Below the pieces are notes generated by a model. That model saw only the letters and a program-made list of their open reading frames with translations. It ran no database searches and was not told the DNA's origin. Shown here piece by piece: positions 1 to 12,880 of a stretch of 64,000 nt of DNA (its first letter is position 1; every line of letters starts with the position of its first letter). This stretch comes from Hypericum androsaemum. Lineage: Eukaryota > Streptophyta > Magnoliopsida > Malpighiales > Hypericaceae. The stretch spans positions 7,931,906 to 7,995,905 of the forward strand of contig OZ023199.1 of NCBI GenBank assembly GCA_963995505.1. The letters are read 5' to 3'. Position numbers and translations under genes: made by a program.

Positions 1-3000
1 TTTTCTTGCCTTATCTTGTCTTTTCATGCCTTTTTATTGCCTTTTCGTGCCTTTTCTTTCCATTTCTTACCTTTTCATTACTTTTCCTTCCATTAATTTG
101 GGTTTTCTTACCTTTTCTTGCCTTATCTTGCCTTTTCTAGCCTTTTCTAGTGTTTTCTTTCATTTTCTTGCCTTTTTCCTACCTTTTCTTGCATTTTCAT
201 GCCCTTTTGTTTCCTTTTCTTGCATTTTTTTTCTTCCGTTATCTTGCCCTTTCTTTCATTTTCATGCCTTTTTCTTTCCTTTTCTGGCCTTATCTTGCCA
301 TTTCTTGCCTTTTTCTTGCCTTTTGCCTTTTCTTGCCTTTTCTTACATTTTCTTGCCTTATCTTTCCTTATCTTCCCTTTTCATTTTTTTTCTTGCCTTT
401 TCATGCCTTTTCTATCTTTTTATGTATTTTACTTGACTTTTCTTATCTTTTCTTGCCTTTTCATTCCTTTTCGTGCCCCATCTTGCCTTTTCCTGCCTCT
501 TTCTTGACTTTTCTTGCATTTTCATGAATTTTTCTTGCCATATCTTTCCTTTTCTTGCTTTTTTTGTCCTTTTTCTTACCTTTTCCTGCCTTTTCTTTCT
601 TTTTTATGCCTTTTTCTTGCCTTTTCTTTTATTTTCTTGTGTTTTCTTGCACCTTGTTGTCTTTTTCTTGCATTTTCTTGCCTTTCAAGCCTTTTCCTTT
701 TCTTTTCTTCTATTTTCATGCCTTATCTTGCCTTCCCTTGCCTTTTCTTACATTTTCTTACCGTTTCTTGGCTCTTCTTGCCTTTTCGTGCCTTTTATTG
801 CCTTTTCATGCATTTTCTTTCCTTTTCTTGCCTTCTCCTACCTTTTTCTTTCCTTCTCGTGCCTTTTCTTGCCTTTTCATGCCTTTCTCTTGCCTTTCCA
901 TGCCCTTCTCCTGCCTTTTCTTTTCTTTTCTTTCCTTATCTTGCCTTTTCTTTCTTTTTTCTATCCCTTTCGTGCCTTATCATTCCTTTTCATGCCTTTT
1001 TCCTACTCTTTCATGTATTTTTCTTGGCTTTTCTTACATTTTCTTCTATTTTTGGGCCTTTTCATGCCTTTTTCTTATCTTTTCTTGCATTTTCTTACCT
1101 TTTCTTGCCTTTTCTTGCATTTTCTTGCCTTATCTTAACTTTTTATGCTTTTTTCTTGTATTTTTCTTGCCTTTTCATGCCTTTTTCTTGCATTTTCATG
1201 CCTTATCGTGTCTTTTCTTGCCTTTTCTCTCTTTTTTCTTGTCTATTCTTGCATCTTCTTGCCTTATCTTGAATTTTCATACCTTTTCTTGCCTTATCTT
1301 GAATTTTCATACCTTTTCTTGCCTTATCTTGGCTTTTCTTATTTTTTCTTTCCGTTTTCTTACCTTTTCTTTCATTCTTATGCCTTTTCTTTTTATTTTT
1401 GCCTTTTCTTTCCATTTTTTCCTTTCATTTCCTTGCCTTTTCTTGCCTTTGCTTGCTTTTTCATGCCTTTTTCTTAAAGTTTCTTGCATTTTCTTGTCTT
1501 TTCATTCATTTTCATGCCTTTTTATTGCCTTTTCGTGCCTTTTTTTTCCTTTTCTTGCCTTTCCTTTCCTTGCCTTCTTTTTTGTTTTTCTTCCCTTCTC
1601 TTGCATTTTCTTGCCTTTACTTGCCTTTTTTTTGCTTTTCTTGCCTTTTTATATACCTTTCATGCCTTATCTTTACTTTTCATGTCTTTTTCTTGCTTTT
1701 TCTTCTATTTTTATGCCCTTTCTTGCCATTTTCTTGTCTTTTCTGGCATTCTCTTGCATTTTCTTTCCTTTCATGCCTTTTGCTTGCCTTTTCTTTCCTT
1801 TTGATGCCTTTTTCTTACCTTATCTTTCATTTTCTTGCTTTTTGTTTCATTTTCTTGACTTTTTCATGCCTTTCTCTTGCCTTTTCTTACCTTTTCTTAG
1901 CTTTTCTTTCCTTTTCTTTCTTTCTTCTTCCCTTTTCTTGCTTTTTCATACCTTTTCTTGTATTTTCTTGAATTATCTTGTATTTTCTTGCGTTATCTTG
2001 CCTTTTTTGCCTTATGTTGCCTTTTCATACTTTTTCTTGCCTTTACTTTCCTTTTCATGCCTTTTCTATCTTTTTCGTGCATTTTACTTGACTCTTCTTT
2101 TGTCTTATCAGGCATTTTCATGCCTTTTCTTGCCCTATCTTGCCTTTTCTTGCCTCTTTCTTGACTTTTCTTGCATTTTGTTGTCTTTTCTTGAATTATG
2201 ATGTCCTGTCTTGCATTTTCTTGCATTTTCATTCATTTTCAAGCCTTTTTTTATGTTTGCATGCCTTATCTTTCCTTTTCTTGCCTTCCCTTAATTTTTT
2301 TCCTTTTCTAGCCAATTCAAGCTTTTCATGCCTTTCATTAATTTTTCTTGCCATTTCTTGCCTTTTCGTGCCTTTTCTTGCCATTTCCTGCCCTTTTCTT
2401 GCCTTTTCATGCTATTTTCTTCCATTTTCATGCATTTTTCTCTTTTTTTTCCTTTTCATGCCTTTCCATGCATTTTCATGCCTTATCTTCTCATTTCTTG
2501 CATTTTTCTTGCCTTTTCTTGTCTTTTCTTGTATTTTCTTGCCTGTTCTTGTAGTTTCTTAACTTTTTCTTGCCTTATCTTCAATTTTCATGCCTTTTCT
2601 CGCCTTATCTTGCCCTTTCTGGTTTTTTCTTGCCTTTTCTTTAATTTTTATGCCTTTTCTTTCTTTTTTTCCTTTTCTTGCCTTATCTTTCCTTTTTTGC
2701 CTTTCCTTGCCTTCTATTGCCTTTTCTTACTTTTTTTTGCCTTTTCATGCATTTTCTTGCCTTTTCATGCCATTTTCTTGCCTTTTCAAGCCTTATCTTG
2801 CCTTTTCTTGACTTTTTTTTGTCTTTTCTTGCTTTTCCATGCCTTTCTCTTGGCTTTTCTTGCCTTTTATTTCCTTTCCTTGCCTTCTCCTTCCTTTTTC
2901 TTCCCTTCTCTTGTATTTTCTTGTATTTTCTTGCCTTTTCTTGCCTTTTTCTATCCCTTTCATGCCTTTTCTTTCCTTTTATTTCTTTTTCTTGCCTTTT

Positions 3001-6000
3001 GTTTCATTTTCTTCTATTTTTGTGCATTTTCTAGCCTTTTTCTTTTCTTTTCTTGCATTTTCGTGCATTTTCTTTCCGTTAGTGCCTTTTCCTTGCCTTT
3101 TCTTGCATTTTGATACCTTTTTCTTACCTTATCTTGCCTTTTTTTAATTTTCTTGCCTTTTGATACCTTTTTCTTACCTTATCTTGCCTTTTCTTTAATT
3201 TTCTTGCCTTTTCTTTCCTTTCTATGACTTTTTCTTGCCTTTTCTTGCATCTTCTTGCCTTTTCTTTCTTTTTCATGCCTCTCTTTTGCCTTTTCTTACC
3301 TTTTCTTTCCTTTTCTTGCCTTCTCTTGCCTTTTTCTTCCCTTCTCTTTCCTTTTCATTCCTTTTTCTTGTATTTTCTTGAATTATCTTCTATTTTCTTG
3401 CCTTTTCTTTCCTTTTCTTGGCTTTTATATATTTTTTAGCTCATTTTACTTGACTTTTCTTGTCTTTTTATGCCTTTTCTTGCCCTATCTTGGCTTTTCT
3501 TTCTTTTTCTTGCCTTTTTCTTGACCTTACTTGCATTTTTTGGTCTTTTCTTGCCTTATCTTGCCCTGACTTGCTTTTTCTTGCATTTTTGTTTATTTTC
3601 AAGCCTTTTTCTTACCTTTTCGTGCCTTTTCTCGCCTTTTCATGCCTTTTCTTAACTTTTCATGCTATTATCTTCCATTTACTTGCCTTTTCATGCCTTT
3701 TTATTACCTTTTCATGCTTTTTCTTTCCTTTTCTTGCCTTTTCATGCCTTTTCCTTCCCTTAATTTGGGTTATCTTCCCTTTTTCAGCCTTTGCTTGCAT
3801 TTTCTAGTGATTTCTTACATTTTCTTGCGTATTTCCTACCTTTTCTTGCCTTTTCATGCCTTTTTCTTTCCTTTTCTTGGGTTTTCTTTCATTTTTGTTT
3901 TTCTTCTTCCCTTATCTTGGCCTTTCTTGCACTTTCATGCCTTTTTCTTTCCATTTCTTTTCTTTTCCTGCCTTTTCATGCCTTGTCTTGCCTTTTTCTT
4001 GCCTTTTCTTGCATTATCTTGCATTATCTTGCCTTATCTTCCCTTTTCATGCTTTTTTCTTCCCTTTTTCCTGCCTTTTCATGCCTTTTTCTTGCATTTT
4101 CATGCCTTATCTTGCCTTTTCTTTACTTTCTCTTGCCTTTTCTTACATTTTCTTGCATGTTCTTGCAGTTTTGTAACTTTTTCTTGCCTTATCTTGAATT
4201 TTCGTGCCTTTTCATACCTTATCTTCCCTTTTCCTTTTTTTTCTTGCCTTTTTTTACCTTTTCTTACTTTTTCTTTCATTTTTATGCCTTTTCTTACTTT
4301 TTTTCCCTTTTCTTGCCTTATCTTTCCTTTTTTACCTTTCCTTGCCTTTTTTTGCCTCATCTTGCCTTTCCTTCCATTTCTTTCATTTTCTTATATTTTC
4401 TTGGCTCTTCTTGGCTTTTCGTGTGTTTTTTTTTGCCTTTTCTTGCTTTTTCATGGCTTTCTCTTGCCTTTTTGTGCCTTTTTCTTACATTTTCTTCTAT
4501 TTTTGGGCCTTTTCCCACCTTTTTCTTGTCTTTTCTTGTATTTTCTAGCCTTTTCATCCCTTTCGTGCCTTTTCCTTGCCTTTTGATGCCTTTTCTTGCC
4601 ATTTCTTTTATTTTTTTCACTTTTCGTGCATTTTCTTGCTTTTTCATGTCTTTCTCTTGATTTTTCTTTCCTTTTCTTGCCTTTTACTTCCCTTAACTTG
4701 CCTTTTCTTGCCTTTTCCTACCTTTTTCTTGTATTTTCTTGAATTATCTTTTATTTTCTTACGTTATCTTTCCTTTTTTGCCTTTTCTTGCCTTTTCATG
4801 CCTTTTTCTTGCATTTTCTTGCCTTTTCTTTCCTTTTTATTCCTTTTCTTGCTTTTTCTTGCATGTTCTTGCTTTTTCTTATCATTTCTTGGCTTTTCAT
4901 GTTTTTTCTTGCCTTTTTCTTGACTTTTCTTGCATTTTCTAGTCGTTACTTGCCTTTTCATGCCCTTGCTTGCCTTTTCATGCCCTTTCTTACTTTTTCT
5001 TGCCTTTTCTTTCCTTTATTTTTCTTGCCTTTTCATTCATTTTTCTTGTCTTTGCCAGCCTTTTCTTGCCTTTTCGTGCCATTTCATGCACTTTTCTTAC
5101 CTTTTCTTGTCTGTTCATGCTATTTTCTTCCATTTTCTTGCCTTATCTTGTCTTTTCATGCCTTTTTATTGCCTTTTCGTGCCTTTTCTTTCCATTTCTT
5201 ACATTTTCATGCCTTTTCCTTCCATTAATTTGGGTTTTCTTACCTTTTCTTCCCTTATCTTGTCTTTTCTAACCTTTTCTTGCATTTTCTAGTGTTTTCT
5301 TTCATTTTCTTGCCTTTTTCCTACCTTTTCTTGCCTTTTCAGGCCCTTTTGTTTCCTTTTCTTGCATTTTCTTTTTTTTCTTCCGTTATCTTGCCCTTTC
5401 TTTCATTTTCATGCCTTTTTCATTCCTTTTCTAGCCTTATCTTGCCATTTCTTGCCTTTTTCTTGCCTTCTCATGCTTTTTCTTGCCTTTTTCTTGCCAT
5501 TTCTTGCCTTTTCTTTCTTTTTCTTGCCTTATCTTTCCTTTTCTTTCCTCATCTTCCCTTTTCATTTTTTTCTCGCCTTTTATTTCTTTTTCATGCCTTT
5601 TCTATCTTTTTATGCATTTTACTTTACTTTTCTTGTCTTTTCTTGCCTTTTCATGCTTTTTCGTGCCCTATCTTGCCTTTTCCTACCTCTTTCATCACTT
5701 TTGTTGCATTTTTATGAATTTTTCTTGCCTTATCTTTCTTTTTCTTGCTTTTTTTCTCCTTTTTTTAGCTTTTCTTTTCTTCCCTTTTCTTTCTTCTTCC
5801 CTTTTCTTGAATTATCTTGTATTTTCTTGCGTTATCTTGCCTTTTTTGCCTTATGTTGCCTTTTCATGCTTTTTCTTCCATTTTCTTGCCTTTACTTTCA
5901 TTTTCATGCCTTTTCCATCTTTTTCGTGCATTTTACTTGACTCTTCTTTTGTCATATCAGGCATTTTCATGCCTTTTCTTGCCCTATCTTGCCTTTTCTT

Positions 6001-9000
6001 GCCTCTTTCATAACTTTTCTTGCATTTTCATGTCTTTTCTTGATTATGATGTCCTGTCTTGCTTTTTCTTGCGTTTTCGTCCATTTTCAAGCCTTTTTTT
6101 TGCTTTTGCATGCCTTATCTTTCCATTTCTTGCCTTTCCTTAATTTGTTTTCCTTTTCTTGCCATTTCAAACTTTTCATGCCTTTCATTAATTTTTCTTG
6201 CTATTTCGTGCCTTTTTTTGCCATTTCATGCCCTTTTCTTGCCTTTTCATGCTATTTTCTTCTATTTTCTTGCCTTATCTTGCCTTTTCATGCCTTTTTA
6301 TTGCTTTTTCTTGCCTTTTTGTTCCTTTTCTTGCCTTTTCATGCCTTTTCATGTCTTTTTTGTCCCTTCATTTGGGTTATCTTGCCTTTTCTTCCTTTTC
6401 TAGCATTTTCTTGTGATTTCTAGCATTTTCTTGTCTATTTCCTTAGTTTTTTGGCCTTTTCATGCCCTTTTGTTTCCTTTTCTTAGGTTTTCTTTCATTT
6501 TTATTTTTTTTATTACCTTATCTTGCCCTTTTCTGGACTTTTCATGCCTTTTTCTTTCCTTTTCTTGCCTTTTCCTAGCCTTATCTTGACATTTCTTGCA
6601 TTATCTTGCCTTTTCATGCCATTTTCTTGCCTTTTCTAGCCTTTTCTTACTTTTTCATACCTTTTCTTGTCTTTTTCTTGCCTTTTTCTTGTCTTTTCTT
6701 GCATTTTCTTGCCATTTCTTGCCTTTTCTTGCCATATCTTTCCTTTTCTTGCATTTTTCTTGCATTTTCATGCCTTATCTTGTCTTTTCTTTCCTTTTTT
6801 TTTCCTTTTTCTTGCCCTTTTTTGCCTTTTCTTGCCTGCTCTTGCAATTTGGTAACTTCTCCTTGCCTTATCTTCAATTTTCTTGCCCCTTTTTCATTTT
6901 TTTTCTTGCCTTTTTTACCTTTTTTCATTTTCTTTCATTTTTATGCCTTTTCTAACTTTTTTTGCCTTTTCTTGCCTTATCTTTTCTTTTTTACGTTTCG
7001 TTGGCTTTTCTTGCTTTTTCATGAATTTTTCTTAATGTTTCTTGCTTTTTTCTTGCCTTTTCCATGCCTTTTCCTGCCCTATCTTTGCTTTTCTTGCCTT
7101 TCTTTGCATTTTCTTATATTTTCTTGTATTTTCTTATCTTTTTCTTGCCTTTAATTCCCTTCCTTCCATTTCCTTGCCTTTTCTTTCCTTTTCATGCCTT
7201 TTTCCTTCCTTTCCTTGCCTTTTCTTTCATTTTCTAGCCTTTTCTTAACTCTTCTTGCCTTTTCCTGCATTTTCTTGCTTTTTCATGCCTTTCTCTTGCC
7301 TTTTCGTGCCTTTTCTTTCTTTTTCTTGCCTTCTCTTGCCTTTTTCTTCCCTTCTCTTGCCTTTTCATGCCTTTTTCTTGCCTTTCTTGTATTTTCTTCC
7401 GTTAACTTGCCTTTTTTGCCTTCCTTTGCCTTTTCATGCTTTTTTCTTGTATTTTGTTGCCTTTTCTTACCTTTTTATGCCTTTTCATGCTTTTTCTTGC
7501 ATTTTTCTTGCCTTTTTGTATTTTTTCTTGCCTTTTCATGCATTTTCTTGGCCTATCTTGCCTTTTCTTGCTTTTTCTTTCCTTTTCATTCCTTTTTCTT
7601 GCCTTTCCTAGCCTTTTCTTGCCTTTTCATGAATTTTCTTACATTTTCGTGCCATTTCATGCTCTTTTCTTGCCTTTTCTTGTCTGTTCATGCTATTTTT
7701 TCCATTTTCTTGCCCTATCTTGTCTTTTCATGCCTTTTTTATTGCATTTTAGTGCCCTTTCTTGCCTTTTTCTTTCCATTTCTTTCCTTTTCATGCCTTT
7801 TCCTTCCCTTAATTTGGGTTATCTTACCTTTTCTTGCCTTGTCTTGCCTTTTCATGCCCTTTGGTTTCTTTTTCTTGCATTTTCTTTTTTTTTCTTGCGT
7901 TATCTTGCCCTTTCTTTCATTTTCATGCCCTTTCTTTCCTTTTCTTGCCTTATCTTGCAATTTCTTGCCTTTTTCTTGTCTTTTCTTGCCTATTCATGCC
8001 TTTTCTTGCCCTTTTCTTGCCTTTTCTTGCCTTTTCTTTCCATATCTTCCCTTTTCTTGCTTTTTTCTTGCATTTTTCTTGCCCTTTCGTGCCTTTTTCT
8101 TGCATTTTCATGCCATATCTTATCTTTTCTTTCCTTTTTCTTGCCTTTTTTGCATTTTCTTGCCTGTTCTTGCAGTTTCGTGACTTTTTCATGCCTTTTT
8201 CTTGCCTTATCATGCTTTTTCTGTGCTTTTTCTTACCTTTTCTTGGCTTTTCTTTCTTTTTATGCCTTTTCTTGCTTTTTTTTACTTTTCTTTCTTTATC
8301 TTTCCTTTTTTACCTTTCTTTTTTTTTCTTGCCTTTTCTTGCTTTTTCTTGCCTTTTCTTGCCTTTTTCTTGCCTTTTCATGCCTTTTCCTGCGATTTCC
8401 TGCCTTATCTTTCCTTTTCTTGCCTTTTCTTTCCTTTTCTTGCATTTTCTTGTGTTTTCTTGAACTTTCTTCTCTTTTTCTTGCATTTTCTTCCATTTTC
8501 ATGCCTTATCTTGCATTTCCTTGCCTTTTCTTTCATTTTCATACATTTTCTTGGCTGTTCTTGCCTTTTCGTGCATTTTCTTGCCTTTTCTTGCCTTTTC
8601 ATGCCTTTCTCTTGCCTTTTCTTTCATTTTCTTGCCTTCTCCTACCTTTTTCTTCCCTTCTCTTGCCTTTTCTTGCCTTTTCGTACATTTTTTTGCCTTT
8701 TCTTGCTTTTTATGCCTTTACTTTCCTTTTCTTTCCTATTCTTGCCTTTTTCTTTATCTTTCATGCCATATCTTACGTTTTCATGCCATTTTCTTGGCTT
8801 TTATTTCTTTTTCTTGCCTTTTATTGCATTTTCTTCTATTTTCGGGCCTTTTCTTACCTTTTTCTTCTCTTTTCTTATATTTTCTTGCCTTTTCTTTCCT
8901 TTCATGCCTTTTCCTTGCCTTTTGATGCCTTTTTCTTACCTTATCATGCCTTTTCTTACCTTTTATTTTATTTTCTTGCATTTTCTTTCCTTTTTATGAC

Positions 9001-11828
9001 TTTTTCTTGCCATTTCTTTCATTTTCATACCTTTCTCTTGCCTTTTCGTACCTTTTCTAAGCTTTTCTTTCCTTTTCTTGCCTTCTTCTTCCCTTTTCTT
9101 GCCTTTTCAATCCTTTTTCTTGCCTTTTCTTGCATTTTCTTAAATTATCTTGTATTTTCTTGTGTCATCTTGCCTTTTTTGCCGTATGTTGCCTTTTCAT
9201 GCTCTTTCTTGCATTTTCTTGCCTTTTCATGCTTTTTCTATCATTTTTGTGCATTTTAATTGATTTTTCTTGTCTTTTCTTTCCTTTTCATGCCTTTTCT
9301 TGACCTATCTCACCTTTTCTTGCCTCTATCTCGACTTTTCTTGCATTTTTCTGTCTTTTCTTGTGTCATCTTGCCCTGTCTTGCTTTTTCTTGCATTTTC
9401 TTCCATTTTTGTTCATTGTCAAGACTTTTTCTTGCTTTTTTATGCCTTATCTTTCCTTTTCTTGCCTTTCCGTAATTTTTATTCCTTTTCTTGCCATTTC
9501 TTGCTTTTCATGCCATTCCTTTAATTTTGTTGCCATTTCTTGCCTTTTCTTGCCATTTCGTGCCTTTTCCTTCCATTTCATGCCCTTTTCTTGATTTTTC
9601 ATGCAATTTTCTTCCATTTTCTTGCCTTATCTTGCCTTTTCATGCCTTTTTATTGCCTTTTTGTTCCTTTTCTTGCCTTTTTCTTGCATTTTTCATGCTT
9701 TTCTATCCCTTAATTTGGGTTATCTTGACTTTTCTTGCCTTTTGTAGCATTTTCTTGCATTTTCTAGTGTTTTCTTGCATTTTTTTGACTATTTCCGTCC
9801 TTTTCTTGCCTTTTCATGTCATTTTGTTTCCTTTTCTTAGGTTTTTTTTTCTTGCCTTATCTTGCCCTTTGTTGTATTTTCATTCCTTTTTCTTTCCTTT
9901 TCTTGCCTTTTCCTGACCTTATCTTGACATTTCTTGCCCTATCTTGCCTTTTCATGCCATTTTCTTGCCTCTTGCTGCCTTTTCCTGTCTTTTCATGCCT
10001 TTTCTTGCCCTTTCCTTTCCTTTTGCTTGCCTTTTCTTGCATTTTCTTGTCATATCTTGCCTTTTCTTGTTTTATATTTCCTTTTCGTGCTTTTTTCTCG
10101 CCTTTCCTTGCATTTTCATGCCTTTTTCTTTCCTTTTTCTTGCCTTTTCTTGCCTTTTCTTTTATTTTCATGCCTGTTCTTGAAGTTCTGTAACTTTTTC
10201 TTGCCTTATCTTTAATTTTTGTGGCAATTTCTTGCATTTTCTTACCTCATCTTCCCTTTTCATGTTTTTTTCTTACCTTTTTTTTACCTTTTCTTGATCT
10301 TTCTTTCATTTTAATGACTTTTTATTCTTTTTTTGCCTTTTCTTGGCTTATCTTTCCTTTTTTTCCTTTCCTTGGCTTTTCTTGCTTTTTCATAAAGTTT
10401 CTTGCCTTTCTCTTGCCTTTTCATGCCTTTTCCTTGCCTTTTCCTGCCCTATCTTTGCTTTTCTTTCCTTTCCTTACATTTTCTTGCACTTTCTTGTGTT
10501 TTCTTGCATTTTCTTACCATTTATTCCATTTCCTGCCTTTTCCTTGCCTTTTCTTTGATTTTCTAGCCTTTTCTTGACTCTTCTTGCTTTTTCGTGCATT
10601 TTCTTGCATTTACTTGCTTTTTCATGCCTTTCTCCTACCTTTTCGTGCCTTTACTTGCCTTTTCTCTCCTTCTCTTGCCTTCGCTTGCCTTTTTCTTCCC
10701 TTCTCTTGCCTTTTCTTACTTTTACTTGCCTTTTCTTTATTTTTCTTGCCTTTTTCTATCCCTTTCATGCCTTATCTTGCCTTTTCTTTCTTTTTTTACC
10801 TTTTCTTCCATTTTTGGGCCTTTTCTTGCATTTTTCTTGTCTTCTGTTGCATTTTCTCACATTTTCTTACCTTTTAATGCCTTTTTCTTGACTTATCCTA
10901 TCTTTTCTTGCCTTTTCTTTCATTGTCTTTCCATTTCGTGCATTTTATTGCTTTTTCATGTCTTTTTTTGCCTTCTCTGACCTTTTCATGGCTTTTTCTT
11001 GTATTTCCTTGCCTTTTCTTTCCTTTTTAGGCCTTTTCATGCTTTTTCTTGCATTTTTTCTTACATTTTCTTGTCTTTTCTTGCATTTTCATGCCTTTTC
11101 TTGCCTTATCTTGCCTTTTCTTACTTTTTCTTAACTTTTCTTGTATTTTATTACCTTTTCTTGTCTTATCTTGCCCTATCTTGCCTTATCTTTCGTTTTC
11201 CTTCATTTTCATTCATTTTTCTTGCTTTTTCTTGCCTTTTCTTTCCTTTTATTGCCTTTCCTTGCCTTTTCTTTACTTTTCTTGCCATTTCTTGTCTTTT
11301 CATGCCTTTCCATTATTTTTCTCCCTTTTCATTCCTTTTTTTTCCTTTTCCTGCCTTTTGTGACCTTTTCATGCCTTTTCGTGCCTTTTCAAGCTCTTTT
11401 TTTGCCATTTCTTATATTTTAATGCTATTTTTTTCCATTTTCTTGCCTTATCTGTCTTTTCATACCTTTTTATTATCTTTTCGTGCTTTTTCTTGCCTTT
11501 TTCTTTCCATTCCTTGCCTTATCTAGCCTTTTCTTGCCTTATCTTGCATTTTCATTACTTTTTATTTCCTTTTCTTGCCTTTTCCTTGTATTATCTAGCC
11601 ATTTCTTGCCTTATCTTGCCTTTTATTGCATTTTTCTCTCCTTTTCTTGCCTTTTCTTTCATTTTCATGCCATTTCTTGCCTTTTCTTACATTTTCTTGC
11701 CTTGTTCTTACCTTTTCTTGCATTTTCTTGCCTTATCATGCCTTTTCTTTCCTTTTCTTCCCTTTTCATGCTTTTTTTCTTGCATTTGTTTTGCCTTTTT
11801 CTTGCATTTTTATGCCTTATCTTAACTA
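1..11828 (+). repeat. Degenerate decamer satellite, left block
   Basis: This block is a tandem array with a 10-bp core close to TTTTCTTGCC or TTTTCATGCC. Most units differ from it by one or two bases, and many are 9 or 11 bp, so the phase slips often. Common variants are TTATCTTGCC and TTTTCTTTCC. The plus strand is almost only C and T with occasional A and G. Longer variant strings recur, such as a run containing AATTTGGGTTATC (near 3760, 7807 and 9711) and a string ending TTGAATTATCTTG (near 1966 and 5808), so older higher-order units of several kb once existed. No gene is visible. The long open frames here come from the decamer, which has no stop codon in any frame. Confidence 0.97.
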
Positions 11829-11874
11829 ATACTAATCTAATACTAATAGACTAATACTAATCTAATACTAATAG
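11825..11874. repeat. Two 25-bp tandem units at the satellite/insert junction
   Basis: An A/T/C-rich 25-bp unit built from CTAATA words occurs twice in a row (11825-11849 and 11850-11874) with no difference. It sits exactly where the decamer satellite ends and organelle-like DNA begins. It may be filler DNA made during repair, or part of the inserted plastid segment. Confidence 0.85.
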
Positions 11875-12320
11875 AATAGAAAAGAACGGTCTTGTCTGTA
11901 TACTTTCGCCGATTCCGCTGCTACCGCGTGCTTTACGCAATAGATCGGATCATATAGATATCCCTTCACACAACATAGGTCATCGAAAGGATCTCGGAGA
12001 CCGACCAAAGCACGATTATCCTATCAGACCGTTTTCGCGGTCGAATCCATTTTGAATTTGATAAATGCATTGCTTGTGAAGTATCTGTTCGTGTATGATA
12101 AAAATACATTACTCAGGATAGAAAGATTTGAAAAAACTCTACGTTTGTTGAAGGTGAAGTTTATAAAGAAATAAAACAATTCCTCCATCCTACTACCAAA
12201 CTAGGTTTGGTGGCGATATTTTGGTGGTATTGGCATTTTATATAATTGGTCTACAAGTAGTTTTAGAAAAAATTCGTACCTTAATGGAACGACTTCGTAA
12301 AATCTAGCTGGACAAGACCT

Positions 12321-12373
12321 TTTTCTTATTTTGTTTCACGAAATAAAAGATTTCGTGAAACAAAATAAGAAAA
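12321..12373. terminator. Perfect inverted repeat, 24-bp arms and 5-nt loop
   Basis: The arm at 12321-12344 is exactly reverse-complementary to 12350-12373, with loop AAAAG at 12345-12349. The arm contains TTGTTTCACGAAAT. The last 13 bases of the right arm are repeated directly at 12374-12386. In plastids, hairpins like this sit at 3' ends of genes and stabilise transcripts, so this may be a transferred plastid 3'-UTR element. Function at this location is unlikely. Confidence 0.8.
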
Positions 12374-12451
12374 CAAAATAAGAAAACATAATAATACTAA
12401 TTGATATAATTAAAAAAAGTGTATATACTGAATTCATTTTCATATAAAGAA

Positions 12452-12581
12452 ATAAAACCCCAACATTATTTGGTTCCAAATTCAGAGCAATGCCTATTGT
12501 ACCCTCTTCAAATTCGACTAATTCACCTGCCATTACGTCCTTCATACCAGAAATACGCGCAATTCCCAGGTATAATTGGTA
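12452..12581 (-). pseudogene. atpA: Fragment of plastid ATP synthase CF1 alpha subunit
   Basis: The minus strand encodes [20 protein letters not shown] followed by [19 protein letters not shown]. This matches the conserved N-terminal region of plastid AtpA, the nucleotide-binding alpha subunit of the thylakoid CF1 ATP synthase. Only about 40 of roughly 500 residues are present. Upstream the frame soon meets a stop. Downstream the protein match ends and A/T-rich sequence follows. Within the matched stretch I see a few differences from the usual plant sequence, including ISGMKD for IYGLDE. This is a short organelle-derived relic inside the satellite array, not an expressed gene. Confidence 0.85.
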
Positions 12582-12880
12582 TCATTGAAGCCCTATCATT
12601 TTTAAAATATAAAGAAAGCAAATCGATGCTCCAACCGCTTGCTGCGGTTACTTTAAGTATTTCTTGACTGAGAGCGGCCCAAGCCATGCTTGCCTTTTTT
12701 TTTCATGCCAGACGGCTGGATGGATGAACTTCCTTGCGCACACGGTCAATCAACCGGTTCCCCCGGCACACCAAAGGGAGAATTTTTGTAAACAAACTTT
12801 ACTAAGAGATGGAATAGAAAATAGATTCCAATAAGCTAAATGGATTTTATATATATTTCATATATTTCGGGGCCACTTGA

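Larger units (their letters stand above)
11875..12880. other. Plastid-derived mosaic insert inside the satellite
   Basis: About 1 kb of non-satellite sequence separates two satellite blocks. Positions 11885-12030 resemble a conserved plastid inverted-repeat spacer (cggatcatatagatatccc, then ggtcatcgaaaggatctcgg), recognised from memory. Positions 12452-12581 on the minus strand encode part of plastid AtpA. Positions 12321-12373 form a perfect hairpin. Positions 12041-12320 and 12600-12880 look organelle-like but I cannot assign them. These pieces are not neighbours in a standard plastome, so the insert is rearranged. It is best explained as plastid DNA in the nucleus (NUPT). Confidence 0.75.
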
